Shown here: positions 42,786-52,175 of the stretch, piece by piece
Numbering within the stretch: the stretch's first letter is position 1
Layout: each line of letters begins with the position of its first letter
Assembly: GCA_900316045.1 (NCBI GenBank)
Contig: ONBM01000011.1
Span: 1 to 64,000, forward strand
Direction of reading: 5' to 3'
DNA from: an uncultured Bacteroidales bacterium
GTDB lineage: Bacteria; Bacteroidota; Bacteroidia; Bacteroidales; UBA932
Length of the DNA stretch: 64,000 nt
Program-made: the position numbers and the translations under genes
The notes under the pieces: model-generated
The model's input: the letters and a program-made list of their open reading frames with translations, nothing else
Told to the model about the DNA's origin: nothing
Databases searched by the model: none

Positions 42786-43262
42786 ATGAATTTCGGAAAT
42801 CTATTCAGGATAGCGCTGAAAGCGCTAAGCAACAATAAATTCAGAGGATTCCTCACGATGCTTGGAATCATCATCGGAGTAGGATCCGTAATCACGATGC
42901 TTGCTATCGGACAGGGTTCGAAGAGGAGCATCCAGGCAGAAATTAGCGAGATGGGCTCGAACATGATAATGATTTCCCCTGGAGGGGACAGACGAGGCGG
43001 AGTGAGGCTGAGCGTCGACGACATGCAGACGCTGAAAGTAAAGGATTTCGAAGACATTGTCGAGAAGTGCAGCTACGTCTCCCTGGCTTCACCGACCGTG
43101 AATGCCTCCGGCCAGTGCGTCTACGGCTCGAACAATACACCTACCTCAGTCTACGGCGTGAACCTCGACTACCTGGAGATAAGGAACTACAAAGTAGAGG
43201 ACGGAGACACATTCTCCGAGCAGGACATCAAGACGGCGGCGAAAGTCTGCCTGATAGGATGA
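42786..43262 (+). pseudogene. Truncated MacB-like permease
   Basis: Only the N-terminal ~158 residues of a ~400-residue MacB-type permease remain: TM1 (FLTMLGIIIGVGSVITMLAIG) and the start of the periplasmic domain (AKVCLIG then TGA). Homologs continue after VC-IG with the remaining periplasmic domain and three TM helices. None of these are found in any frame in the following 700 bp. The breakpoint is within 43255-43265. The product cannot make the four-TM permease fold, so the transporter is likely non-functional. Confidence 0.85.
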
Positions 43263-43281
43263 CGGGGTGGAGCGTTCTGGA

Positions 43282-43311
43282 CGACCAAGTTCGCGATTAC
43301 AGCGTTGGTCG
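43282..43311. repeat. Palindrome downstream of the truncated permease
   Basis: CGACCAA (43282-43288) pairs with TTGGTCG (43305-43311); another TTGGTCG stands at 43328-43334. The arms match those of the leader palindrome at 40024-40046, so related palindromes flank the whole efflux operon. Confidence 0.55.
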
Positions 43312-43648
43312 ATAAATGATTATGTAGTTGGTCGTATAGAATGTTGAGGGTTGTTCGTTCAGGATAAGAGTGGTGGAATTTCGCAAAGTGCTGTCGGAGC
43401 AGGGCCTTCTGTACGCACTTTCGTGCAGCATGCCTCGACAGCATTCTGCGAGACACTTATTCCGGAGGGTTTGAATATCCGTATGCGATTCTTTATTACT
43501 TCAGCATCGACAAGGTTTTGTGAAGTCTTGAAGAGAGATTTGATTATTCACAATTGTGGGCAATGGTGATATTCATTATAAGCGCTGAGGAGACTATTCG
43601 CATTGCCAACCCTGGTTCTGGAAATCGGGTGGGCGACGCAGCCCTTCA
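43312..43648. other. Gene-free stretch between permease and SMR fragments
   Basis: Open frames on both strands encode nothing I recognise. No continuation of the permease and no transposase is visible. It is likely debris of a deletion or insertion. Confidence 0.4.
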
Positions 43649-43801
43649 TTACAAGCCATCCGGTGGCACTATGCCGTTGCCCATAAATTTCCCGGCCATC
43701 CAGCCCCACCAAGCGAGACCTTCTACGGCTTTTGCATGTCCAAGGCAGTAAGTGAAACCGACCTCGCAGAAGCCAGCTACAACAAGAATTATCCAATTCA
43801 T
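43649..43801 (-). pseudogene. N-terminal fragment of an SMR-family transporter
   Basis: From ATG 43801 the frame reads MNWIILVVAGFCEVGFTYCL and continues to AWWGWMAG, the first TM of SugE/EmrE-type transporters with the conserved Glu (here in FCEVGF). After ~38 residues it diverges and stops at 43649, without TM2-TM4 of the ~105-residue family. Confidence 0.7.
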
Positions 43802-43997
43802 GATTGAATTATAATCTATTGAGGGCAGCAAGAATTCTCGGCGACTCCTTCTAAGGTTAAAAATACAAAAAAAATAAATCCAAGTACTTTTCACAGAAAA
43901 AAGTCATTCCCGCAAATGGCATGGTATGTGCTTCATGCGTCAGTGTATTCATTGCTTTCGGCTTGGGAAGCCGGAAGATGTATAAACTCGTGATTAG

Positions 43998-44939
43998 ATG
44001 ACTCATAGTATATCTTATTTTCCAGGCAGGGGAATATTTCTCTGCATTCTGCTGTTTTTTGCGACTTCCTTGCAGGCACAGCAAATAGGAAACGGGAAAC
44101 TGCAGGCGAAGCATGATGTTCTGCCTGGCAATTACGATTTCTGGATTTATACGCCTGCGGGATATGCTCAGGAAGGGGACGGATTGCCGCTAGTGATTTT
44201 TTTGCATGGCAAAAGCCTTTCAGGCCACAACCTGAACAGGGTTCTCAAATACGGAGTCTTGGATGCGATAAAGAAGGGGAAAAATGTGCCGGCAGTCGTA
44301 CTTGCGCCTCAATCCCCGGGAAACGGATGGGCTCCGAATAAGGTCAAGGGGCTGATGGACTGGGTCGTGAAGAATTATTCCATAGACACTTCCAGAATAT
44401 ACGTCCTGGGAATGAGCATGGGAGGCTATGGGACAATGGATTTCGTAGGTACCTATCCTGACAAGGTAGCGGCCGCGATGGCGCTGTGCGGAGGCTGTGA
44501 CCTTAAGAGCTACGACGGACTGGGAAAACTTCCCCTGTGGATAATCCATGGCACGGCAGACAGAGCGGTCCGCATGGACGAGTCCCGGAAGATAGTACGA
44601 TACCTGGAGGAGAACCACGAAGACAGCCTGCTGCGTTACGACTGGATTCCGAAAGCTACCCATGGCACTCTGGCAAGGGTATTCTACGTCCAGAAAACCT
44701 ATGACTGGCTTTTCAAGCATAGCACAAATGCCGCTCCCAGAATGGTTGACACATCGATGACGATTACCATGGCGGACATCAGGAATTGCTATAGAGAGCC
44801 TGCCACCGCCTCGAAAGAAGACAGGGCTATGACGGCGGTCAGGAACAGGATCGCTCATTCGAGATTACCAGATTACCTGGTTCCCGTTTCGTCCAAAGCA
44901 GTATTGAGAGAAAGCAATGGACTGCTGAAAAGATTTTAG
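43998..44939 (+). CDS. Exported alpha/beta-hydrolase, esterase/peptidase-like
   Basis: 313-residue secreted hydrolase. Signal peptide ends near LQAQ (~residue 28). LVIFLHGKSLSG gives the oxyanion/His-Gly motif, GMSMGGYGTMDF the nucleophile Ser, IIHGTADRAV the Asp and THGTLARVF (ATHGT) the His. This matches the predicted-peptidase/phospholipase-carboxylesterase type (Abhydrolase/ COG4099-like). The last ~90 residues form an extra domain with no clear match. Substrate unknown; the neighbours give no hint. Confidence 0.82.
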   Translation: MTHSISYFPGRGIFLCILLFFATSLQAQQIGNGKLQAKHDVLPGNYDFWIYTPAGYAQEGDGLPLVIFLHGKSLSGHNLNRVLKYGVLDAIKKGKNVPAVVLAPQSPGNGWAPNKVKGLMDWVVKNYSIDTSRIYVLGMSMGGYGTMDFVGTYPDKVAAAMALCGGCDLKSYDGLGKLPLWIIHGTADRAVRMDESRKIVRYLEENHEDSLLRYDWIPKATHGTLARVFYVQKTYDWLFKHSTNAAPRMVDTSMTITMADIRNCYREPATASKEDRAMTAVRNRIAHSRLPDYLVPVSSKAVLRESNGLLKRF

Positions 44940-45613
44940 AGGGAGCGTATTGATTTAGCTATTCCGCACACTATCATGGCCTGCGCCACGATGTAGGTCA
45001 GCATCACGAGCAAGTGGCGGGAAGCGAAGTCAATGTCTTTGAAAACATCCAGCCCGATGAGGCCATCCGAAAATGCGAAGAACAGATAGCCGAAGGCGGT
45101 GATCCACAGCGGCTTGTAGAATATCGTGCCGTAGGCTGAAAAATACACGTTGGCAGGGAATGCCAAGGCATAGATAAAGACTATCAAGCCCATTGCAATG
45201 TCCAGTTTGTACGATAGCACTTGCGTTGCCCCGACCCACATAAGAATCATCATTGCAAAGGCTGCCACTGCGACAATGCCAACGTCCCGCATATTTCCGG
45301 ATGGTTTTCTGCCTTTTAGAAGCCTCAGCAGAACAAGGAAATAGCAGACATGTCCGGCAAAGAATGCTGCCATGCCGGCAATGAAAAAGCCTTTCCCGCT
45401 AAACATCAGGAATATGTCGCCGATGGTTCCGAAGGCAAGGGCCGAAATGAGGCTTGCGGAAAGCTTGTTCCATGGCACCTCATTTTCTTTCAGCCAGAAA
45501 TATGCAGTCAGCGCCAGGAATGGCATCAGGAATGGCTTGGCGATAGACGCCACGAGGTTATTGTCGTATGACAAAGCAACGAGATTCACTAGCGATGCCG
45601 TCACGAACAGCAT
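44936..45613 (-). CDS. YhhN/TMEM86-family membrane protein (lysoplasmalogenase-like)
   Basis: 225-residue protein with about seven or eight transmembrane helices and the family motifs GTIGDIFLMF (~residue 62), HVCYFLVLL (~90) and YLFFAFSDGLIGLDVF (~180). Animal relatives hydrolyse the vinyl-ether bond of lysoplasmalogens. For bacterial members the role is uncertain. The stop overlaps the convergent hydrolase stop by 4 bp. Confidence 0.8.
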   Translation of the reverse strand: MLFVTASLVNLVALSYDNNLVASIAKPFLMPFLALTAYFWLKENEVPWNKLSASLISALAFGTIGDIFLMFSGKGFFIAGMAAFFAGHVCYFLVLLRLLKGRKPSGNMRDVGIVAVAAFAMMILMWVGATQVLSYKLDIAMGLIVFIYALAFPANVYFSAYGTIFYKPLWITAFGYLFFAFSDGLIGLDVFKDIDFASRHLLVMLTYIVAQAMIVCGIAKSIRSL

Positions 45614-45666
45614 CGCGAATAATGTACTTATTTCTCATAATAATAATTGTTATTACTGACCCTCTC

Positions 45667-45775
45667 GTCATCAGGGCTTGACCCTGAATCCAGCAACGCT
45701 TTTACACGTCATCCGGGCTTGACCCGGAATCCGGGTTTTCGGGAACTAAATCCTGAATCAAGTTCAGGATGAGCG
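45667..45775. repeat. Cluster of three palindromic intergenic repeats
   Basis: Three tandem copies: GTCATCAGGGCTTGACCCTG (45667-), CGTCATCCGGGCTTGACCCGG (45707-45727) and TCCTGAATCAAGTTCAGGAT (45751-45770). Each is a palindrome of the REP-like family dispersed in this window. The third copy contributes the last codons and stop of purN. Confidence 0.8.
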
Positions 45776-46342
45776 TAGCGATAGTATAGTTTGCTCTACG
45801 ACTTTAGGGAACCAAGCCATTTCCAGCTCATGCTCTTTGCCGGCAATTTCCTCAGGCGTGTCCGAAAGCTCCACCGCGGTGCGGAACCGGGCGATGATTC
45901 TCCCGCCGTCCACCTCATTGCTTACCCAGTGGACTGTCATGCCGGTCTCAGTTTCCCCGCATGCCTTCACCGCCTCGTGCACGTGATGACCGTACATCCC
46001 TGGGCCACCGTGGCGCGGCAGAAGCGCCGGATGCAGGTTTATCATCCTCCCCGAATATTCATTCACCAGAAAATCCGGCACCACGACAAGAAAGCCCGCC
46101 AGCACGATGAAGTCAATTGAATATTCCTTCAAGAAAGCACCCATGACCTCACGCTTGGCAATATCTTCCCTCTTCATCACCAAGGCAGGCACTCCATGGT
46201 TCCTGGCTCTCACGAGGGCATGCGCATCAGCCCTGTTGCTGAGGACGACAGCGATGTTCACATCCTCAGAGCCTTTGAAATATTCAATAAGCCTCTCGCA
46301 ATTTGTGCCGCCTCCCGACACGAAAATAGCAACGTTCGTCAT
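45764..46342 (-). CDS. purN: Phosphoribosylglycinamide formyltransferase
   Basis: Formyl transfer from 10-formyl-tetrahydrofolate to GAR in purine synthesis. From ATG 46342 (MTNVAIFVSGGG) it has 192 residues. SGGGTNCERLIEYF (~8-21), VLAGFLVVVPDFLVNEY (~85-101) and NLHPALLPRHGG (~106-117) are visible, with TGMTVHWV carrying the catalytic region. The last four codons and the TGA stop lie inside a palindromic repeat, so the C-terminus was probably altered by that repeat. The gene starts right after the MscS-like stop, forming an operon. Confidence 0.9.
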   Translation of the reverse strand: MTNVAIFVSGGGTNCERLIEYFKGSEDVNIAVVLSNRADAHALVRARNHGVPALVMKREDIAKREVMGAFLKEYSIDFIVLAGFLVVVPDFLVNEYSGRMINLHPALLPRHGGPGMYGHHVHEAVKACGETETGMTVHWVSNEVDGGRIIARFRTAVELSDTPEEIAGKEHELEMAWFPKVVEQTILSLRSS

Positions 46343-46343
46343 T

Positions 46344-48995
46344 CTAATCCTTTTTTGTATCGTCTTCCCTGACATCCCTGCCTGCAGGCAAGTCCTTCAC
46401 GTGCAAGTCTGTCTGAGGGAATGGTATTTCTATTCCGTTCTCATTCAAAGCCCTGTAGATAGCATCGTTAGCCTTGTCGATGTAATTGTAGCGCTCGCTC
46501 ACCAGCACGAACTGCTTCACGGTGAGGTTCACGCTGCTGTCCCCGAAACTCGTCAGCATGACCTTGATGCCATATTTCGGCTCCACCACTGCCCTTCCGT
46601 AGCTGTCCGGCTTGCGCAACGGAGCGAGAGCCTTCAGAATCACCTTGCGAGTCCTCTCGACATCGGAACCGTATGCGATGCCCACCTGCAATGGAATATA
46701 TTCGTATGAATGATTTTTCGTCAGATTCTTGAAATTCTTGTTGAAGAGGGTGCTGTTCGTAAACGCCATCACGGAGCCGTCCTCGGCAGCTATCTGCGTC
46801 ATCTGGTAATTGATGGAGTCCACCTTTCCGCGAACACCGTCGCATTCGATGTAATCCCCTACCCGCAGCCTTCCGGACATCAGCTGCACCCCGTAGAAGA
46901 AGTTATTCAGGATGTCCTTCATGGCGAAGCCCAGGCCGGCTGCCAAGCCTGCCGTTATTACCGAGAGCGATTTGGTAGGAATCTGCAGCAAGCTAACGGT
47001 CACTATCGCATAAGTGCCCCAGACGAGTATCCCTATCACGTTGTTCGCCAGGGTAAGGTTCAGGTCGGTCTCATGGAAGAATCCGCCATCGCTCCGCTCC
47101 ATGGCCGAGCGCACCTTGAATATCCTGTAGAAGGCCTTGATCACGTAGCTGAGGTAGTGGAACACATAGTAAAGCCCCACCGCCACCAATATCTTGATGA
47201 TGGAGAGATGAATATAGTCATAATTCAGGAATGAATACGACAGCAGCTGCATTCCGATTTCAGTGAGGTCGAACACCTTGGATGCCATGAACAGGCAGAA
47301 TGGGACAGACAGCACGACCAGTATCGGGAATATCGCCATCTCCGCCAAATCATAGAGCCAGGTGACTTCTATTCCAGACCCCTTGTCGTTATTGACTAGC
47401 TTCTGGTTCTTGATTCTGTATGCCCGAACCTTGACATCCAGCCTGGCACTGCGGTAACGCTTCAGAAGGTCGGATGCTGCAAGGATGAGCTGCAGCACGG
47501 TCAGCTGGAAAATCCACCATATGTAAACTTGGACTGCCATCAGAGCATAGCCTACAAGCGACATCACGAGGGCTATTCCCGTGATGACCAGAGATGTCAC
47601 GGCGAAATTCTTATCAAGCTTTGGAACCTTGCTGCCATTCCGTTCCAGAGTAACCAGCTGCCAAATGCCAAATAGCAGGAGCAGCGGCGGGAACAGCAAG
47701 GTTATCAGGCTGTTAGGTATGAATATAATCCTGAATGTTATGACCAGGAGGCCGAGCAGCATCACAGGGGCATACAGCTTGATGCCGCGGTTTATCTCAT
47801 TCCCGACGTACCTTATGAGCATGGAAATCAGGATTGCCAGAAGAAGAAGGGCGAACTCTATGATGAGACCGGATGCCATTTCGAAGAAGTGGGAATTAGG
47901 CATGGAGACCCTCACGATGCCTATGACGAGAACGAACAGAAAGTCGGCCGAGAGCAAAAGCCAGGCGAAACGCCGTTCCTTGAAATCTTCGGTCTTGAAA
48001 TACCGGACTTTCCTTTGCAGCAGCCTTACCAAGAGATTGCTCAGCACGGTGGCTATTACGAGGTACAGCAGCACCATCACGGAGAAGCCGACGACCATGA
48101 CGCCTCGCCACTCGCTGTTCACCTGCGTGAAATTGTCTTTGCCGTATTTGTCCTTGCAGTCCCCCACTGCCCTCTTAAGGTAAGAGCCGAAATGCAGGAT
48201 CACCCTCAAGTAATTGTCCTGCCCGTCGATGAAAATCCTTTTCTGCACCAGCTTGTAACGCTCCTGGGCATATTCATAGCTTTCCTTGAGTCTCTTGCTC
48301 GTCGTTTCATAATATTCATTATCCTCCTTCATGTGGTCCCTGAGGTCGGTGAAGCCTTTGAGAAGCTTCCTGGCATAGAAGAGGCAGCTGTCGCGATCCT
48401 GCCGGGATGCTTCGCTCAGGTTGAAATCGCTCAGATGAACGCTTTCCTCGCAATCGTGATGATGCGAGGCATGATCGGGATCATCTGCATGCTGCTCCAC
48501 GTAGGGAGGATTCTGAAGCTCCTTTGGCTGAAGGGTAGCTGCCAGAGAATCCAGCAGCTTCGGTCCCAGGCTGTCCGGGATTTCCACCAGGGAAGGAGGC
48601 AGAACCTCCAGAGCATTCACCAACTTGGAGTACCGCTCTATCTCCACATCCAGATAAGAGATTACGTTATCGTACGGCATCCTGCTTTCTTTGAAGCTCC
48701 GGTATTGATTCGTCACCTTATGCAGGGCATAGGTCAGGTCGAACGTAAAATTCTGCTTTTGCGAATATAGCATCAGGGACAGCTCGTTGCAGCTCTGGAT
48801 CAGTCGCACAAGGTCCTCATGCTGGGACTGGTCCTGCGTCTCGAACTGAAGCTGATTGGTTTCCATTTCCCGATACGTCTGCGAAAGCTCATAGCGAAGC
48901 ACTTGCAAGGTCATCGCAAGATCCCGCTCGTTGAATACTGCGAAAGAGGGCAGAGCGGCAAGGAAAAGGAATATGGCTAAGAATATCTTCTTCAT
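46344..48995 (-). CDS. Large MscS-family mechanosensitive channel
   Basis: 883-residue channel. Signal peptide (MKKIFLAIFLFLAALPSFA), a ~270-residue periplasmic helical domain (coiled coil, ~20-300), about ten transmembrane segments, then the MscS pore helix (GLAAGLGFAMKDILNNFFYG, ~690) and beta domain (GRLRVGDYIECDGVRGKV, ~710-730), and a charged C-terminal region. It is much larger than E. coli MscS (286 aa) and of the MscK/MscM-like kind. ATG 48995 is chosen over 49016 because the signal peptide begins there. It lies 2 bp before purN. Confidence 0.85.
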   Translation of the reverse strand: MKKIFLAIFLFLAALPSFAVFNERDLAMTLQVLRYELSQTYREMETNQLQFETQDQSQHEDLVRLIQSCNELSLMLYSQKQNFTFDLTYALHKVTNQYRSFKESRMPYDNVISYLDVEIERYSKLVNALEVLPPSLVEIPDSLGPKLLDSLAATLQPKELQNPPYVEQHADDPDHASHHHDCEESVHLSDFNLSEASRQDRDSCLFYARKLLKGFTDLRDHMKEDNEYYETTSKRLKESYEYAQERYKLVQKRIFIDGQDNYLRVILHFGSYLKRAVGDCKDKYGKDNFTQVNSEWRGVMVVGFSVMVLLYLVIATVLSNLLVRLLQRKVRYFKTEDFKERRFAWLLLSADFLFVLVIGIVRVSMPNSHFFEMASGLIIEFALLLLAILISMLIRYVGNEINRGIKLYAPVMLLGLLVITFRIIFIPNSLITLLFPPLLLLFGIWQLVTLERNGSKVPKLDKNFAVTSLVITGIALVMSLVGYALMAVQVYIWWIFQLTVLQLILAASDLLKRYRSARLDVKVRAYRIKNQKLVNNDKGSGIEVTWLYDLAEMAIFPILVVLSVPFCLFMASKVFDLTEIGMQLLSYSFLNYDYIHLSIIKILVAVGLYYVFHYLSYVIKAFYRIFKVRSAMERSDGGFFHETDLNLTLANNVIGILVWGTYAIVTVSLLQIPTKSLSVITAGLAAGLGFAMKDILNNFFYGVQLMSGRLRVGDYIECDGVRGKVDSINYQMTQIAAEDGSVMAFTNSTLFNKNFKNLTKNHSYEYIPLQVGIAYGSDVERTRKVILKALAPLRKPDSYGRAVVEPKYGIKVMLTSFGDSSVNLTVKQFVLVSERYNYIDKANDAIYRALNENGIEIPFPQTDLHVKDLPAGRDVREDDTKKD

Positions 48996-49069
48996 CGAAT
49001 TCAAATGAATATGCACAAAAATAAGAAATATCTCCTAAATTAGGGATTGTTAAACGCAGGTTTATGAAT

Positions 49070-49741
49070 ATGATCATCGAAATATGCTGTGACGGTTTCG
49101 GGAAGGCGTTATCTGCCTGTGAGGCGGGCGCAGACAGGATTGAGCTTTGCCAAGAGCTTCCCATCGGCGGGACGACGCCGCCACACGATACAATCAGGGA
49201 AGTCGTCGGCGCCTTGAACATTCCCGTGAACGTGCTAATCAGGCCTCGAGGCGGAGATTTCGTCTATTCTCATTCGGAGGTCGGGCAAATTCTGGATGAC
49301 ATCCGCTTCTGCGGAGAGCTCCGGGAAAATGGACGGAGGGTGAATGGCGTGGTATTCGGGGCGCTTCTGAGAGATGGATCAGTAGATGCCGATGCAACGA
49401 GGAAAATGGTTAGGGAAGCACATAGACAAGGTCTTTCGACCACATTCCATCGAGCGATTGACGAATCTGCCGACATATTCAGCAGCCTTCAAGCCATAAT
49501 GGACATCGGCGGGATAGACAGGATATTGACCTCCGGAGGGGCTTCTGATGCATATTCAGGAAGGCAGACGATAGCTGAAATGGTCGCGAAGGCTGCTGGG
49601 CGCATCAGCATAATGGCTGGCTGCGGAGTAACGGCCGCAAACGCCACTGCCATCGCAGCCGCCACCGGCATCCATGAAATCCACGGCTCCCGCCTGGAAA
49701 TAATCTCTGCCATGAAATCCGAGCAGGCCTCATCAACATAA
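49070..49741 (+). CDS. cutC: CutC-family protein
   Basis: 223-residue TIM-barrel protein with the CutC start (IEICCDGFGKALSACEAGADRIELC), IRPRGGDFVYS (~66) and HRAIDES (~128), and a C-terminal EIHGSRLE. It was first linked to copper handling in E. coli, but the biochemical function is not settled. Start ATG 49070 sits in the AATATG context; 49064 is also possible. A bidirectional terminator follows. Confidence 0.9.
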   Translation: MIIEICCDGFGKALSACEAGADRIELCQELPIGGTTPPHDTIREVVGALNIPVNVLIRPRGGDFVYSHSEVGQILDDIRFCGELRENGRRVNGVVFGALLRDGSVDADATRKMVREAHRQGLSTTFHRAIDESADIFSSLQAIMDIGGIDRILTSGGASDAYSGRQTIAEMVAKAAGRISIMAGCGVTAANATAIAAATGIHEIHGSRLEIISAMKSEQASST

Positions 49742-49766
49742 TTGCAGACTGCGATAAAGACAAACC

Positions 49767-49804
49767 GTGCCAAACTCGGCAAAAATCGCTTGGTTTGGCA
49801 CTTT
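49767..49804. terminator. Bidirectional terminator
   Basis: GTGCCAAAC (49767-49775) pairs with GTTTGGCAC (49793-49801), followed by TTTA. It sits between convergent cutC and bglX. Confidence 0.7.
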
Positions 49805-49826
49805 ATGATTAATTATCGATTTAGCT

Positions 49827-52163
49827 CTAATCGATGTTCGGGGTGTCCCAGACGTGGGTTTGAGTGCAGTTGATATTTAGGGACTGGTCGCCACAGGACA
49901 TCCTGAACCAGCCTTCTTCCAAGCGCCACTTGCCGTCAGCGCCTACGAAAGCCAGCTCGTGAGCTGGAATTTTGAAATCAACCGTCTTGCTCTCGCCGCT
50001 ACCCAGCTCAATTTTCGTGAACGCTCGCAGGCGCCTCGCGTCTGGAATCAGGCTGGCAACCATGTCGCTGGAATACAGCAGGACGGCCTCCTTGCCGTTA
50101 TGATTCCCGGCATTCTTCACGGTTACCTGGAACTCCAAAGTGTCGGAAGAGGTGAAATCGTCTCCAGAGAGACACTTGAATCCGGAATATTCATATTCGG
50201 TGTAGCTGATGCCGCTTCCGAACGGCCATTGGAAATCCATCACAGCATCATAGTTGTACTCTCCGGGCATGGTTTCGCGGCTCTCCTGAACCTTGTAATC
50301 GTAGGCGTGCAATGAATTTACGTGCCTAGGATAAGTGAAAGGCAGCTTTCCGCTGAAATTCTCTTCCCCGCTCAGCAAGGCTGCAAGGGCATCGCCGCCA
50401 TAGTTTCCAGGCAGCATCACGTCAATGATCGCCTTAGCTAGAGGCTCGATGTCATTAATGACCCTCGGCCTTCCTTCATTCAGGACGAGCACTATCGGCT
50501 TCCCTGTCTTTGCCAGAGCCTTCACCAATTCCTTCTGATTTGCGGAAAGATTCAGGTCATTGATATTTCCTGGCGTCTCGCAATAGGAGTTCTCGCCCAC
50601 GCAGCAAACGATGACCTGGGCAAATGATGCGGCTGCCACAGCTCGGGCTATCTGAGGTTCCATTTCAGCCTGCCATCTGTAAGGGGTCATGTCGTAGCTC
50701 ACTCCAGCCTCATGCCTGACGTTATCGCTTCCGAATTTCTCGCTCAGTGCCTCATAGATGGTGTTGTAATCCTGGGCGTACTTATCTGCGTCTCCTTGCC
50801 AAGAGTATGACCAGCCGCCATTCAAAGTCCTCATTGAATTGGCGTTCGGACCCGTCACCAGAATCTTTGTCCCATACTCGAGCGGCAAAATGCCGTCTTC
50901 GTTCTTCAGCAACACCTCGGATTCAACGGCGGCCTTGTAGGAAGCCACCTGGGCATAGTTCGAAGCGAATGCATCATATTCATTGACATCCCAAGTCGGA
51001 TGGTCGAAGAGCCCGAGCCTGAATTTCAGGCGCAGAACCCTCCGCACAGCATCGTCCACCCTAGACATTGGAATCAGACCCTCATCTATCGCCTTCCGAA
51101 GCTCTCCGACGCTGCCTGGATCCATAGGATCCATCACCATGTCGATTCCGGCATTTATCCCCATCGCAAGCGCATCTACGGCATCTTTCGCCACATGATC
51201 CCTTTGATAGAGATTATCCAGGTCTGCCCAGTCGGTGACGATCATTCCGTCCCAGCTGAGCTGCTCCTTCGCCCAGACAGTGAGTAATTCATGGTTCGCA
51301 TGGGTCGGCACGCCGTTGATTGATGCAGAATTTACCATCATCGTCAGGGCACCTGCCTGCATGCAGTCCTTGAACGGACGGAAGTATTTCTCCCTTAAAT
51401 CGCTGACAGAAATATATGCCGGAGTCCTGTCCTGCCCCGAAGCCGGGGCGCCGTACGCAAGGTAATGCTTGATGCTCACCCCGACATGGTTCAAGTCTAT
51501 GTGGTTCGGGTCATCGCCTTGCATAGCCTTCGTCTCGGCGACGGCCATTTCCGATGCTAGGTAAGGATCCTCTCCCCAGCTTTCCCAGACGCGTGGCCAC
51601 ACCGGCGTGCGAGCCAAATCCATGACTGGTGAGAATACCCAAGGAATCATCGCTGCCCTCGTCTCGTATGCGGTCGTCTTCCCCATTGCGGCGGCATGAT
51701 TTCTGTCAAATGTCGCAGCCAAGTTGATTTCCTGGGGGAAAAGCACGGCATCGGTCAGGTACGAAGCCCCATGAATCATGTCCATTCCATAGATGCAAGG
51801 AATGCCGATATATTTCATGGAATATTCCTGGAGCTCTCTCACCAACCCCGCAGTCTCCTCTCGGGAGCGAGCCGCCGGGCCGAAAGTATTCAAGATGGAG
51901 CCTACTTTCAGCTCGGCTATCACATGACGTAGCTTGGCAGTGTCCAAGGCATCTCCTGCCTCGTTCGTAACAGTAGAGCTTGTCAGCTGAATAAGCTGTC
52001 CGACCTTCTCGTCCAGCGTCATATTCCTGAACACGCTGTCCACCTTGGCCTCGATCGCCTTGTCCGCAGGGATGGCTACCGTCTTATCCTCCTGACGGCA
52101 GCCATATAGGGCAAGCGCCAGGACAGGAAAGAGCATCAGTGCATTTTTCATTGTATATTTCAT
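49827..52163 (-). CDS. bglX: GH3 beta-glucosidase lipoprotein
   Basis: Exported glycoside hydrolase of family 3. The signal peptide has a lipobox (ALYGC) and is followed by ~750 residues with the catalytic TIM barrel (LDEKVGQLIQLTSS, GIPCIYGMDMIHGA, nucleophile Asp in MIVTDWADLDNLY at ~315), the alpha/beta sandwich (LVTGPNANSMRTLNGGWSYSW, GENSYCETPGNINDL) and a fibronectin III-like C-terminus (LEFQVTVKNAGNHNGKEAVLLY). It would cleave glucosides, likely beta-glucans or disaccharides, in the periplasm or at the surface. Start 52163 is taken (AATATG); 52169 is possible. It stands alone, without SusC/D genes. Confidence 0.9.
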   Translation of the reverse strand: MKYTMKNALMLFPVLALALYGCRQEDKTVAIPADKAIEAKVDSVFRNMTLDEKVGQLIQLTSSTVTNEAGDALDTAKLRHVIAELKVGSILNTFGPAARSREETAGLVRELQEYSMKYIGIPCIYGMDMIHGASYLTDAVLFPQEINLAATFDRNHAAAMGKTTAYETRAAMIPWVFSPVMDLARTPVWPRVWESWGEDPYLASEMAVAETKAMQGDDPNHIDLNHVGVSIKHYLAYGAPASGQDRTPAYISVSDLREKYFRPFKDCMQAGALTMMVNSASINGVPTHANHELLTVWAKEQLSWDGMIVTDWADLDNLYQRDHVAKDAVDALAMGINAGIDMVMDPMDPGSVGELRKAIDEGLIPMSRVDDAVRRVLRLKFRLGLFDHPTWDVNEYDAFASNYAQVASYKAAVESEVLLKNEDGILPLEYGTKILVTGPNANSMRTLNGGWSYSWQGDADKYAQDYNTIYEALSEKFGSDNVRHEAGVSYDMTPYRWQAEMEPQIARAVAAASFAQVIVCCVGENSYCETPGNINDLNLSANQKELVKALAKTGKPIVLVLNEGRPRVINDIEPLAKAIIDVMLPGNYGGDALAALLSGEENFSGKLPFTYPRHVNSLHAYDYKVQESRETMPGEYNYDAVMDFQWPFGSGISYTEYEYSGFKCLSGDDFTSSDTLEFQVTVKNAGNHNGKEAVLLYSSDMVASLIPDARRLRAFTKIELGSGESKTVDFKIPAHELAFVGADGKWRLEEGWFRMSCGDQSLNINCTQTHVWDTPNID

Positions 52164-52175
52164 ATTCATATAATT

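Noticed and set aside
43351..43569. 72-codon plus-strand frame after the truncated permease
   Set aside because: It does not continue the MacB fold or match a transposase, and no ribosome-binding site is visible.
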